Part shown: piece after piece, positions 42,764 through 51,499 of the stretch
Layout: every line of letters begins with the position of its first letter
Numbering within the stretch: position 1 is the stretch's first letter
Source of the DNA: Myroides sp. N17-2
GTDB taxonomy: Bacteria > Bacteroidota > Bacteroidia > Flavobacteriales > Flavobacteriaceae
Length of the DNA stretch: 64,000 bases
Assembly (NCBI RefSeq): GCF_002286775.1
Contig: NZ_NSGJ01000009.1
Coordinates: 1 to 64,000 of the forward strand
Direction: 5' to 3'
The notes under the pieces: model-generated
What the model was told of the DNA's origin: nothing
The model's database searches: none
What the model saw: the letters and a program-made list of their open reading frames with translations, nothing else
Made by a program: the position numbers and the translations under genes

Positions 42764-43321
42764 TTATCTGACGTTTTGTTTAAAGTAGATCTGAGTTGCT
42801 CCTACACCATACTTCTGATAGTTAGCATCTTCAGCTACTATCTCAGAATAGCGGCTAAACAAGTACTCTAACTCTGCTTTTAAGATTCCCTCACCTACTC
42901 CGTGTATAAATACAATACGAGGAATGCGATTGCGTATAGCGAACTCTACTTGTCCTCTAGCAGTGTCTAACTGTAGCGTTAGCATATCGTGCTTATCCAT
43001 GCGTTTAAAGTCTTTCGTAAGCTTCTCTATATGCAAGTCCACTTCTAAGATAAACTCATCCTTACGAGAGCGTTTATCCTTGGTAAACGAACGTTTAATA
43101 GGATCAACCTTATCTTGAAGTGCTTCACTAACAGAACTACGTATACTTGCTGATCGCATATCTACTTCATCCTCTTTCACTACTTTTAATAACTCTTTAG
43201 GTTTATATGTTAATAGAAAACCATCTTTCGTTTCTACAGTAACCTCTTCCCCTATGATATTGATGACTACTCCTTCTTCGTCCTCATCTAATACTTGTAC
43301 GTAATCTCCTTTGCTAAGCAT
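42764..43321 (-). CDS. Smr-domain protein (MutS2 C-terminal type)
   Basis: 185 aa. The N-terminal part is an SH3-like fold (GDYVQVLDEDEEGVVINIIGEEVTVETKDGFLLTYKPKELLKV). The Smr domain (about 95-182) shows VDLHIEKL, LDTARGQVEFAIRNRIPRIVFIHGVGEG and LKAELEYLFSRY, i.e. the LDxH and HGxG motifs of Smr nucleases. It probably acts on branched DNA or on ribosome-bound mRNA. Much shorter than MutS2. The start overlaps the upstream membrane-protein gene by 8 bp. Confidence 0.85.
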   Translation of the reverse strand: MLSKGDYVQVLDEDEEGVVINIIGEEVTVETKDGFLLTYKPKELLKVVKEDEVDMRSASIRSSVSEALQDKVDPIKRSFTKDKRSRKDEFILEVDLHIEKLTKDFKRMDKHDMLTLQLDTARGQVEFAIRNRIPRIVFIHGVGEGILKAELEYLFSRYSEIVAEDANYQKYGVGATQIYFKQNVR

Positions 43322-43565
43322 CTTTATCTTCTTTTGCTTGGTTAATTAAATCTCTTTTTATCCCAGCATCAAACTCACGTTCTGCCGGTCCACGATTATG
43401 TGTATTGCTTGGTGTCTTTTGCATCAACCTCGCCATCGCGAAGAAGAATAACGCTACCCCTATTACCTGAATCCAAATATTAGGTTTCTCACTAGAACTC
43501 TCCACTAATGCCCATCCCATAAAGAACAAGGTCGTTAATGTCAATGCTAATTTAGCTATTTTCAT
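43314..43565 (-). CDS. Small two-helix membrane protein
   Basis: 83 aa. Two hydrophobic segments (about 3-21 and 31-47), then a charged tail (RGPAEREFDAGIKRDLINQAKEDKDA). Unknown function. It sits 6 bp after pdxH and overlaps the Smr gene by 8 bp, so it belongs to the rnz-pdxH-Smr operon. Confidence 0.7.
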   Translation of the reverse strand: MKIAKLALTLTTLFFMGWALVESSSEKPNIWIQVIGVALFFFAMARLMQKTPSNTHNRGPAEREFDAGIKRDLINQAKEDKDA

Positions 43566-43571
43566 ATTATT

Positions 43572-44219
43572 TTAAGGTGCTAATCGTTCTACTTTCCAGT
43601 CCATTCCATCTTCCGTCAGCGTATATCTAATACGATCGTGAAGACGGTTAGCACGTCCTTGCCAAAACTCTATAGATACAGGCTTAACAACAAAACCTCC
43701 CCAGTTATCAGGGCGTGTAACAGTAGTCCCTTCCACCTCTTGTTCTAGCTTATTGATTGCTTGTTCTAATACCTCGTGATTGGGAATTACCTCACTCTGA
43801 TTAGAGACTATCGCTCCTAATCTGCTCCCTAAAGGGCGACTATCGAAGTAATTATCAGATTGTACCGCACTAGCCTTACTAGCGATCCCCTTTATGATTA
43901 CTTGACGCTCAGCCGATGGCCAAAAGAATGATAAACACAAATGCGGATTAGCGATAATCGCCTTTCCCTTCTCTGAATCGTAGTTGGTATAAAATACAAA
44001 TCCCTCTTCATCATAAGATTTTAACAGCACTACTCTAGCCTTCGGAAAACCGTCTAAACCTATCGTTGATACCGTCATCGCATTAACCTCATCTACACCT
44101 CCGAAATCCTCTGTCTCGTAGAACCATTTCTTGAATTGCATCATCGGGTTCTCGTCCACATTGCTTTCTAGCAATACGCTTTTCTCATAAGATTTTCTGT
44201 AATCGCTTAAATCACTCAT
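43572..44219 (-). CDS. pdxH: Pyridoxamine 5'-phosphate oxidase
   Basis: 215 aa, the family length. It oxidises pyridoxine or pyridoxamine 5'-phosphate to pyridoxal 5'-phosphate with FMN. Seen: NAMTVSTIGLDGFPKARVVLLKSYDEEGFVFYTNYDSEKG (45-84, FMN site), SRPLGSRLGAIVSNQSEVI, and the C-terminal EFWQGRANRLHDRIRYTL with the R-L-H-D-R signature. It starts 11 bp after rnz, within one leftward operon. Confidence 0.96.
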   Translation of the reverse strand: MSDLSDYRKSYEKSVLLESNVDENPMMQFKKWFYETEDFGGVDEVNAMTVSTIGLDGFPKARVVLLKSYDEEGFVFYTNYDSEKGKAIIANPHLCLSFFWPSAERQVIIKGIASKASAVQSDNYFDSRPLGSRLGAIVSNQSEVIPNHEVLEQAINKLEQEVEGTTVTRPDNWGGFVVKPVSIEFWQGRANRLHDRIRYTLTEDGMDWKVERLAP

Positions 44220-44230
44220 ATCTCTATCTA

Positions 44231-45139
44231 TTATAAGTCAAACACTTTACCATCATCTCCATTTATAATCTTACCACTAAAGACAGTTTCTGCCTCTTTC
44301 TTAAACAGGGTAATATCGTTATAACGAGTAGAATAATGTCCTAATACTAACGTCTTAGCATTAGCAAGTTTAGCGATTGTCGCTGCTTGCTTAGCTGTAC
44401 AGTGTTTCGTTCTCTCTGTATAATGCTCCTCTGACTCTAAGAATGTACTCTCGTGATATAACACATCTACATCTTTAATGATAGGCACTATTGCTTCTGA
44501 ATAGTATGTATCTGAACAGAATGCATAACTCTCCGTATCTTCCGGTTCATAAGTGATATCCTTATTTTCCACGACTGTTCCGTTATCTAGTGTTATATTC
44601 CCACCGCTTTTAATCTTTTGGTAGTAACATTTATCTATCCCCAAGTCCTCTATCGCACCAATGCGCAACTTGCGGTCTCCAGGTTTTGTTTCAAATTTAT
44701 ATCCATTGGTATATACGCGGTGATCTAATGGAATAGTTCTCACAATCACTTTATCATCTTCAAAGACGACTCTACTCTCTTTACTAGTCTGTTCGTGGAA
44801 GAACAACTTATATCCCGAATAGGCGTTACCTAATTTTAACTGTAATAACGTTACCTCCTTAATCCCTTTGGGTCCATATATATGCAAATCAGATTGGCGA
44901 TTAAGTAACATATATGTTGAGATCAATCCTATTAAACCAAAGAAGTGATCTCCGTGTAAGTGAGAGATAAAGATGTGATTAATACGCTGAAACTTTAGTT
45001 TATGACGTCTTAATTGTACTTGTGTTCCTTCGCCTGCATCGATCAAGAACATATGCCCCGCTATCTCTAAAACTTGAGAAGTAGGGTTGGTTATCGTTCG
45101 TGGTGTTGCTGCATAACAGCCTAATATAGTAAGTTTCAA
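44231..45139 (-). CDS. rnz: Ribonuclease Z
   Basis: 302 aa. Zinc-dependent endonuclease that matures tRNA 3' ends. Metallo-beta-lactamase core: FISHLHGDHFFGL (HxHxDH; about 59-71), IDAGEGTQVQLRR, an acidic CSDTYY loop, and late HESTF and LGHYSTRY histidines. The protein must start at the TTG at 45139 (KLTILGCYAATPRT follows). No in-frame ATG lies upstream, and the next one would delete the conserved N-terminal strand. A TTG start suggests low translation. First of the rnz-pdxH-Smr operon. Confidence 0.95.
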   Translation of the reverse strand: MKLTILGCYAATPRTITNPTSQVLEIAGHMFLIDAGEGTQVQLRRHKLKFQRINHIFISHLHGDHFFGLIGLISTYMLLNRQSDLHIYGPKGIKEVTLLQLKLGNAYSGYKLFFHEQTSKESRVVFEDDKVIVRTIPLDHRVYTNGYKFETKPGDRKLRIGAIEDLGIDKCYYQKIKSGGNITLDNGTVVENKDITYEPEDTESYAFCSDTYYSEAIVPIIKDVDVLYHESTFLESEEHYTERTKHCTAKQAATIAKLANAKTLVLGHYSTRYNDITLFKKEAETVFSGKIINGDDGKVFDL

Positions 45140-45200
45140 TGTGGTTTTATTTTATATTTTGAGCACGTAATTTACGAAAAACTACTACTAAGTCAAAAAT

Positions 45201-45228
45201 AAAAGGCTTAAATTACTTTAAGCCTTTT
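45201..45228. terminator. Terminator between STAS-like gene and rnz
   Basis: AAAAGGCTTAAA (45201-45212) pairs perfectly with TTTAAGCCTTTT (45217-45228) around TTAC. It ends the upstream leftward transcript before rnz. Confidence 0.85.
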
Positions 45229-45299
45229 ATCTGTAATTATATATTTAACTATCGTACATAAGAAATATCCTCTTGTGAAACGAAGTAATTAATCTCTTT

Positions 45300-45641
45300 C
45301 TAAAACCCTAAATCTCTTTGGATCTCATCCATTTCAATCAAATCATGTGCTTCTTGTAAAGAAGGAGCGATTATCAAATCTCCATCAAACTCATTAAAGT
45401 CTATTGACTCGATTACAATAATAAAAGACTTATTAGCCTCTTCCATATGCTGTACAGCAAGAGATTCGAACTGCTCTATATCTTCTTCCTCAACCACAAA
45501 ACTAGTATTAGTCAAATCTATCACTAGGTTAGCCTGTTTGAAGCTACTCTCATACTGCTGCTCTACCTTCTCAATAAACTCAACAAGACTCCCCTCATTG
45601 CACGTTATAATAAGTGTATGCCCTTTTTCTTTTACTTTCAT
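45300..45641 (-). CDS. STAS-like protein upstream of rnz
   Basis: 113 aa from the ATG at 45641 (MKVKEKGHTL); the frame extends to 45695, but that part translates AT-rich leader. Alternating strands and helices (LVIDLTNTSF, SFIIVIESID, LIIAPSLQEAHDLIEMDEIQRDLGF) suggest an anti-sigma-antagonist-like STAS fold. A protein of this kind often precedes RNase Z in Flavobacteria. Role unknown. After the TAG the frame stays open for 16 sense codons (beginning KEINYFVSQED). Confidence 0.65.
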   Translation of the reverse strand: MKVKEKGHTLIITCNEGSLVEFIEKVEQQYESSFKQANLVIDLTNTSFVVEEEDIEQFESLAVQHMEEANKSFIIVIESIDFNEFDGDLIIAPSLQEAHDLIEMDEIQRDLGF

Positions 45642-46121
45642 TGTATACGCCTTAATTTGATTAAGCGAATATAAAACGAATATGAATATAATCATAGACT
45701 AGACCTAAAATATTACGGAAATATAGGATGAGTAATGTATAGACTGATTATGTATCAGCAACGCAGATCCGCAATCGATATCCGCAACGCATTTCCGTAA
45801 TCAACATCCACAACACATTTCCACAATCAATATCCGCAATCGTAGGGATGTATTACATACATCCAAATAAAACATCCTTGGATGTTTTCATAAAGATTAC
45901 GTGCCGACATTGTGTGATATACATCCACAACGCATTTCCGTAATCAATATCCGCAACACAATTCCACAACGCATTTCCGTAATCAACATCCACAACGCAT
46001 TTCCATCATCATTATCCACAACACATTTCCACAATCAATATCCGCAATCGTAGGGATGTATTACTATACGCCCAAATAAAACATCCAAGGATGTTTTCAT
46101 AATAATTACGTGCCGACATTG
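45642..46121. repeat. Degenerate TCCRCAAY-type repeats and hairpins
   Basis: From about 45765 to 46050 the DNA is a run of variants of ATCCGCAACGCATTTCCGTA. It holds two copies of the covarying hairpin (45846-45864 and 46054-46073), each followed by AAAACATCC(TT/AA)GGATGTTTT (45869-45888 and 46078-46097). No gene. Confidence 0.75.
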
Positions 46122-46760
46122 TGTGCCCAATGGACGTGACGTGTATTGTGGTTACTGGGTAGGATGTATGTAATACATCCCTACGATTGTGTGCCAACAT
46201 TATGTGCCGACATTGTGTGCCCAATGGACGTGACGTGTATTGTGGTTACTGGGTAGGATGTATGTAATACATCCCTACGATTGTGTGCCAACATTATGTG
46301 CCGACATTGTGTGCCCAATGGACGTGACGTGTATTGTGGTTACTGGGTAGGATGTATGTAATACATCCCTACGATTGTGTGCCAACATTATGTGCCGACA
46401 TTGTGTGCCCAATGGACGTGACGTGTATTGTGGTTACTGGGTAGGATGTATGTAATACATCCCTACGATTGTGTGCCAACATTATGTGCCGACATTGTGT
46501 GCCCAATGGACGTGACGTGTATTGTGGTTACTGGGTAGGATGTATGTAATACATCCCTACGATTGTGTGCCAACATTATGTGCCGACATTGTGTGCCCAA
46601 TGGACGTGACGTGTATTGTGGTTACTGGGTAGGATGTATGTAATCATCCCTACGATTGTGTGCCGAATGGGCGTGATATGTATTGTGGCTACTAGGTAGG
46701 ATGTATGTAATACATCCCTACGATTGTGTGCCGACAGGACGTGATGTAGATTGTAAATAA
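46122..46760. repeat. 94-bp tandem array, six units plus a degenerate one
   Basis: The word TGCCCAATGG recurs every 94 bp from 46124 (46218, 46312 and so on). Units 1-5 look identical; unit 6 lacks five bases within its hairpin; a seventh, diverged unit runs to about 46750. Each unit has the hairpin GGATGTAT-GTA-ATACATCC and CTACGATTGTGTGCC. The homogeneity implies recent amplification. It stands just downstream of the LytTR regulator gene. Confidence 0.88.
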
Positions 46761-46819
46761 TAATACATCCACACAGTCCTAATTCCTAATTTTAAATTCA
46801 TAACTAGAGCACAGCGACA

Positions 46820-47578
46820 TCAAATAGTCGTTTTAAAAATACTCAAAAACTGTTCTTTATAACTCTGTGAGATATCTATCTCCATATCATCTTTAAGCAC
46901 TAGATACCCACCATTAGCCTTGTGATATCCTTTGATATAATTGACATTGACAATATGGGATTTATGCACACGGATAAACGGATAAGGAAGTATCTCGTGA
47001 AAGTGTTTAAGGAAGCGGCAGATCATCTTTACCTCTCCATTATCACAGTGTATATTCGTAAAGTTACCATTGCCTTGGAGGCGGATGATACTCTCCATTT
47101 TGATCACCTCAAAACCCTCTAACGTAGGTAATATCACCTGCTGTTTATCAGGTTGAGGCTCTTTCATATTGTTGAGGAGGATCTTGTTTCGATCTAGTAA
47201 CTCCTTATTGACGATATGATTCTGAACCTTGTTTACTGCGAGGATAAGCTCCTCTATACTCAGTGTTTTAAGCAAATAATACGCCGCACTCTGATTCAAT
47301 GCCTTTAGCGAATACTCCGAAAAGGCAGTAACGAATATCGTCTCAAAATACAAATCCTTACATCCCTCTAGCACGTCAAAAGCATTGCCAAAGGGCATCT
47401 CTACATCTAGAAAGACTAGCTGTGGCTCTAATGTATGTATGACCTCTATAGCCTCCTTACAGTCCATAGCCATTCCTACTATCTCTAGTTGTGGACAGTA
47501 CTTCTCTATATAAGTCTTCAGTATATCTCTAGCCGCAGACTCATCCTCTACGATAACACTTCTAATACGTTGTTGCAT
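46820..47578 (-). CDS. LytTR-family response regulator
   Basis: 252 aa from the ATG at 47578; the frame extends to 47647, but that extra part translates a dispersed repeat. Receiver domain (5-125) with acidic pair EDE (11-13), phospho-acceptor Asp58 in VFLDVEMP, Thr in VTAF and Lys in LLKTLS. LytTR DNA-binding domain (about 148-250): IIRLQGNGNFTNIH, then RVHKSHIVNVNYIKGYHK. Partner of the LytS-type kinase gene 477 bp upstream on the same strand. AgrA-like direct repeats at 49896-49925 are its probable target. Confidence 0.92.
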   Translation of the reverse strand: MQQRIRSVIVEDESAARDILKTYIEKYCPQLEIVGMAMDCKEAIEVIHTLEPQLVFLDVEMPFGNAFDVLEGCKDLYFETIFVTAFSEYSLKALNQSAAYYLLKTLSIEELILAVNKVQNHIVNKELLDRNKILLNNMKEPQPDKQQVILPTLEGFEVIKMESIIRLQGNGNFTNIHCDNGEVKMICRFLKHFHEILPYPFIRVHKSHIVNVNYIKGYHKANGGYLVLKDDMEIDISQSYKEQFLSIFKTTI

Positions 47579-48055
47579 AATTGTTTTGTTAGTTAACAGT
47601 GTACGGTTTACAGTTGATAGTTGACAGTTGATAGTTTTTAATTTCACTTTAATAGTCCATAATCCTTATGAAGTGATAAAATGAAGTACCTTATTTAAGG
47701 CAATTATTCTTACGGAGTCCCTGTGGCCTTAACAGATAAGCGAGTGTCAATAGGTGCAAATTCCCCATTCCTAATTAAGTGAAGCGTCCCTATTGCCGTA
47801 GGCAAACATTCCTAATTCCTAATTCTTAATTCGTAATTCTTAATTCGTAATTCTTAATTAAGCGAAGCTCCCCCTACTGCCGTAGGCAAACATTCCTAAT
47901 TCTTAATTCATAATTCATAATTAGAGTGTAGCGCAGCGAAACGACATACATTCCTAATTCCTAATTCATAATTAGAGTGTAGCGCAGCGAAACGACATAC
48001 ATTCCTAATTCATAATTCATAATTAGAGTGTAGCGTAGCGAAACGACATACATTC
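47579..48055. repeat. Repeat tract between kinase and regulator genes
   Basis: It contains a GTTGACAGTTGATAG family copy (47592-47640), a unit B remnant (47663-47760), several AATTCCTAATT blocks, and three tandem units of about 50 bp with TAGAGTGTAGCGCAGCGAAA (from about 47920, 47970 and 48022). The last AATTAGG-type block meets the kinase stop codon. Confidence 0.8.
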
Positions 48056-49837
48056 CTAATTCTTAATTAATAATTCCACTCTCACTCCCATATCAGGAGC
48101 CTCCCTTTCTCTAATCACCATAGAGATATTCGCCTTGTATAATTCGTTTAGTAACTTGATGCGCTCTGTCGTATTATTCACTCCTCTAGACTTGTGTTCA
48201 CGTTGATTAGCCGTCTTTAACGCATTACTCTGAGTAAGCCCGATACCGTTATCCTCTACCACTATTACCAACTTCTTCCCCTGTCTAGATACAGATAATG
48301 ACAGCAGTCCTTTAGACTCTTTATAACGCAACCCGTGCCATATTGCATTCTCTAATTGAGGTTGTATAAGCATATTGGGTACTAAGACTGCATCTTCATC
48401 GATATCCTCTGCTACACTGATGGTATAGTCAAACTTATCTGAGAACCTCAAGTGCTCCAAGTCTAGGTACTCCGTTAGCTGTTCTAACTCTGTGGAGAGC
48501 TGCACGAAATCCTTATTCGAGTTCTCCATCACGTTGCGCATTAATCGTGAGTAAGAAGACAAATACTTATTCGCTTCCAACTCATTGTTCTGAGCGATAA
48601 ACTGATTTACACTGTTTAGGCTATTAAAGATAAAGTGCGGATTCATCTCACGTCTAAGTGACTGTAACGCAATCTGTTTATTCTTTCTCTTGATAGAGAA
48701 CAGCGTTCTGTATATAAATACCATAAACACTAAAATCGTTGCTATAAACCCAATCAAGATATAGTTAATCGTAGTCGTTCTACTTAGCAATTCATCTTTT
48801 AACCCTCTCTCTTTCTCAAGTTGATTAATCAATTCCTCTTTGACGTGAAATAGCTTCGAACTAACCAATGTACTATCCGCCAAGACCAATTGATCTAGTT
48901 GCTTTAAGAACGAAGATTGGAGCGCTAATGCCTTATCTACCTCTTTATATTCTTGATATCTAGCAGTCAATTCAGACACAATCTCCTTCGCTTGTAAGGT
49001 TTGATTAGTCGATAACGCCAATTGATAGGCTTCCGTTAGATACTTAAATCCTGCCTCTTTATTCTTTTGTAAGAAAGCGATGTGAGCCAACTGTCGCAGT
49101 TGTATGACCTCCTCCTTTATATTCTTCCCTTGCCTAGCCTTCTCTAATAGGGATAAACTCAATGCTAGCGCCTCGTCATATTGCTGTTCCTCTACATAGA
49201 TAGTCGAGATTTGCTTCTCTATCTCAGTCGTCGCCTCAGGCTCTACCGCCTTTTCTTTAGCCTGTTTTAATTGTTGGATAGCCTCCTCCTTTTTTCCTTC
49301 CTTCAGATTGATTTCAGCTATTTGTTTCAGCGTTTCTACTTGTGCAGGTTTGTCATCTGCCTTTTCGAAGATAGCTAGATTACTCTCCATCACCTTAGTC
49401 TGTTCCTTTGGACTACTTGCCCCTAGCCGCTTTAGGTCATTCTCATTCACAGCCTTCGCTTCACTATCTGTAGCAGACTGTAGCGCAGACTCGAAGCTCT
49501 TGATCGCCATCTCCTTATTGCCTAGTCGTTCATACAGCTTACCGATCTCACGCTCTACCGTAGTTAGGCGTTTCTTGTCCTTTAGTTTCACATAGAGATC
49601 CTTAGCCTTCGTATAATACGCAATCGCCTTCGCTAGATCCCTTTCTCTATTTAACTCTTTAGCTACCGCTACATAGCTCATCGCTACATCCTCCTCAGAA
49701 GCCGTCTCTAGCATCGCCTGTAATTCGCTCAATGCTTCTTCACTTCCTGTAGTAGGTATACGAGTTCCTACCCCCACCTGAGCATACCCTATAGAAGTAC
49801 CAAAAAACAGTATCAAAACCCACTTTATATATTGCAT
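48056..49837 (-). CDS. LytS-type sensor histidine kinase with TPR domain
   Basis: 593 aa. Signal peptide about 1-19, then seven or so TPR repeats in the periplasm (about 35-330, e.g. AIAYYTKAKDLYVKLKDKKRL and AIKSFESALQSA). One membrane helix (about 355-375). His_kinase core with REMNPHFIFNSLNSVNQFI (phospho-His at about 400) and an ATPase domain with VEDNGIGL and NNTTERIKLLN. The TPR sensor suggests a protein or peptide signal. It pairs with the LytTR regulator encoded downstream. Divergent from the VWA protein gene. Confidence 0.92.
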   Translation of the reverse strand: MQYIKWVLILFFGTSIGYAQVGVGTRIPTTGSEEALSELQAMLETASEEDVAMSYVAVAKELNRERDLAKAIAYYTKAKDLYVKLKDKKRLTTVEREIGKLYERLGNKEMAIKSFESALQSATDSEAKAVNENDLKRLGASSPKEQTKVMESNLAIFEKADDKPAQVETLKQIAEINLKEGKKEEAIQQLKQAKEKAVEPEATTEIEKQISTIYVEEQQYDEALALSLSLLEKARQGKNIKEEVIQLRQLAHIAFLQKNKEAGFKYLTEAYQLALSTNQTLQAKEIVSELTARYQEYKEVDKALALQSSFLKQLDQLVLADSTLVSSKLFHVKEELINQLEKERGLKDELLSRTTTINYILIGFIATILVFMVFIYRTLFSIKRKNKQIALQSLRREMNPHFIFNSLNSVNQFIAQNNELEANKYLSSYSRLMRNVMENSNKDFVQLSTELEQLTEYLDLEHLRFSDKFDYTISVAEDIDEDAVLVPNMLIQPQLENAIWHGLRYKESKGLLSLSVSRQGKKLVIVVEDNGIGLTQSNALKTANQREHKSRGVNNTTERIKLLNELYKANISMVIREREAPDMGVRVELLIKN

Positions 49838-49895
49838 ATCAATATCTTAATTAATTATAGGACAAAGTAAATACATTCATAACAATCCATTTATA

Positions 49896-49925
49896 CAGTT
49901 CACCAAGTCAAAACACCAGTTCACC
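49896..49925. promoter_or_regulatory. Direct repeats fitting a LytTR (AgrA-type) operator
   Basis: CAGTTCACC at 49896-49904 and again at 49917-49925 are exact copies. They are 21 bp apart start to start, i.e. 9-bp boxes with a 12-bp spacer on one DNA face. This is the spacing and core (ACAGTT / CCAGTT) of known LytTR sites such as AgrA boxes. They lie between the LytS kinase gene and the VWA gene, 32 bp upstream of a TAnnTTTG element, a typical activator position. Confidence 0.6.
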
Positions 49926-49957
49926 CATTTACCCCAAAAAGTGATGATGAACCACCT

Positions 49958-49965
49958 TACATTTG
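49958..49965 (+). promoter_or_regulatory. Candidate -7 element of VWA gene
   Basis: TACATTTG fits TAnnTTTG, 34 bp before the start at 50000. A -33 element is lacking, consistent with activation through the LytTR-like boxes upstream. Confidence 0.45.
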
Positions 49966-49999
49966 ATAAAAATTATTTAACAAATTAATAAAAATTATT

Positions 50000-51409
50000 A
50001 TGAAAAAACACTTATCACTCTTAATTATTATACTATTTAGCATCAACTCTTTTGCTCAAGTAGGTCTAGGAACAGCATCAGTATCATATTCGAGACAAGT
50101 ATCTCTTGATAATCAAAACAACAATGGGTATTACAACAGCAACTCAAACAACTACCCTAATGTAGAAACACTGAAGATCGAAGACTTTATCAACTACCAT
50201 AAACACCAAATCAAAATACCTTCTGATCAAAAAGTAGCAGTTAGCATCGATTATAACAATGCGATATTTAATGATCCTAACTATGCGTTAGTACAGGTAG
50301 GTATCGCTACTCCTCTTGTAAGTTCTAATGCCAAAGTACGCGGAGGGGTAAACATCTCCCTAGTAGTAGACAACAGTGGATCTATGTATGGTCAAAAAAT
50401 GGAACTAGTGAAGAAAGCATTAAATCACTTAGTAGATAACTTAATAAGTGATGATATCATATCTATCACTACTTTTAGCACAGATGCCCAAGTAGTACTC
50501 TCTAGTCAAAAAGTAGGTAATCAAAAAGAAAAAATCCGAAAAGTCATCGATGATATTAGGATTATGGGAAGTACCAACTTAAACGCAGGAATGATGTTAG
50601 GATATAAAGAAGCTTTTAAAAACAACGCTAAAAACACTACTTCTAGAGTAATCCTTCTGACAGACGGAGAAACAAATGTAGGAGAAACAAATCACGATAG
50701 AATAGTAGACAACTCTGCGAAATACAACCAAGAAGGAATAGAAATCTCAACGATCGGTATCGGTCAATCATTAGATTTTAAACTACTGAGAACGCTTGCT
50801 GATAAAGGAAAAGGATCTAACTACTACATCGGCGAAAACGAAGAGGACATCTATAAGGTATTCGACGAAGAACTAGACGCTATCTTATACAGAGTGGGTA
50901 CTAACCAAAAAGTAGATATCGAACTACCGAGTCAATGGAGCATCGTAACGTGTTATGGATATGACGCTAAAGCAACGATAGTAGCCAATAATAAAATACA
51001 CTTCGACCTAGAGAACTTAGGAGCTAACTCTACTCGTATCATCTTATTAAAAGTGAGAAAATCTAGTAGCTCTAGAAGTTCTAAAGAGATAGTTGCTAAT
51101 CTATCTTATCTAAAAGATGGTAGACAAGTGAGAGTAAATGAGGTAAGACTATTCGACAACAATACAGATAGCACAAGCCCTGAGTTAACGAAAAACTACG
51201 ATATCGCTTATATGGCTAGCACGCTAAAACTTGCAAGTATAGAATCTAGAAGCAATATCGCTAATGCGAACCAATCTATGAATACTATGATCTACGAAAT
51301 GAGTTCGTCTGACAACTTTAAAGACAGTGACTTCCAACGTGTATATAAAATCGTGGAACAATATAAAACAGGGCAACCAACCCCAACTACTTTTCCTAGA
51401 ATATTATAG
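50000..51409 (+). CDS. Secreted von Willebrand factor A domain protein
   Basis: 469 aa. Signal peptide 1-20 (ends NSFAQ). VWA domain (about 115-300) with the MIDAS metal site: DNSGS (124-128), a Thr in MGSTNLNAG and the Asp in LLTDGETNVGE. A YfbK-like arrangement follows, with a C-terminal segment ending YKIVEQYKTGQ. The protein binds ligands or partners in the periplasm or at the surface. No lipobox is seen. Divergent from a LytS/LytTR two-component system that probably controls it. Confidence 0.88.
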   Translation: MKKHLSLLIIILFSINSFAQVGLGTASVSYSRQVSLDNQNNNGYYNSNSNNYPNVETLKIEDFINYHKHQIKIPSDQKVAVSIDYNNAIFNDPNYALVQVGIATPLVSSNAKVRGGVNISLVVDNSGSMYGQKMELVKKALNHLVDNLISDDIISITTFSTDAQVVLSSQKVGNQKEKIRKVIDDIRIMGSTNLNAGMMLGYKEAFKNNAKNTTSRVILLTDGETNVGETNHDRIVDNSAKYNQEGIEISTIGIGQSLDFKLLRTLADKGKGSNYYIGENEEDIYKVFDEELDAILYRVGTNQKVDIELPSQWSIVTCYGYDAKATIVANNKIHFDLENLGANSTRIILLKVRKSSSSRSSKEIVANLSYLKDGRQVRVNEVRLFDNNTDSTSPELTKNYDIAYMASTLKLASIESRSNIANANQSMNTMIYEMSSSDNFKDSDFQRVYKIVEQYKTGQPTPTTFPRIL

Positions 51410-51456
51410 TTTTTCTTTTCGTGTTTAAATAAAATAAATTCCCAAAAAACGCTTAC

Positions 51457-51494
51457 AAAGCACCTTTTACGACTATGTAAAAGGTGCTTTTTTT
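51457..51494 (+). terminator. Terminator of VWA gene
   Basis: AAAGCACCTTTTAC (51457-51470) pairs perfectly with GTAAAAGGTGCTTT (51477-51490), then a T-run. Confidence 0.92.
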
Positions 51495-51499
51495 TATCA

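Noticed and set aside
45249..45302. Readthrough extension of the STAS-like protein
   Set aside because: A 16-codon in-frame continuation after TAG is short enough for chance, and the visible C-terminus IQRDLGF looks like a natural end.
46122..46760. CRISPR-like regular spacing
   Set aside because: The whole 94-bp unit is repeated; there are no unique spacers and no cas genes, so it is an ordinary tandem repeat.
47579..47647. N-terminal extension of the LytTR regulator
   Set aside because: It translates the GTTGACAGTTGATAG repeat; the receiver domain begins right after the ATG at 47578.
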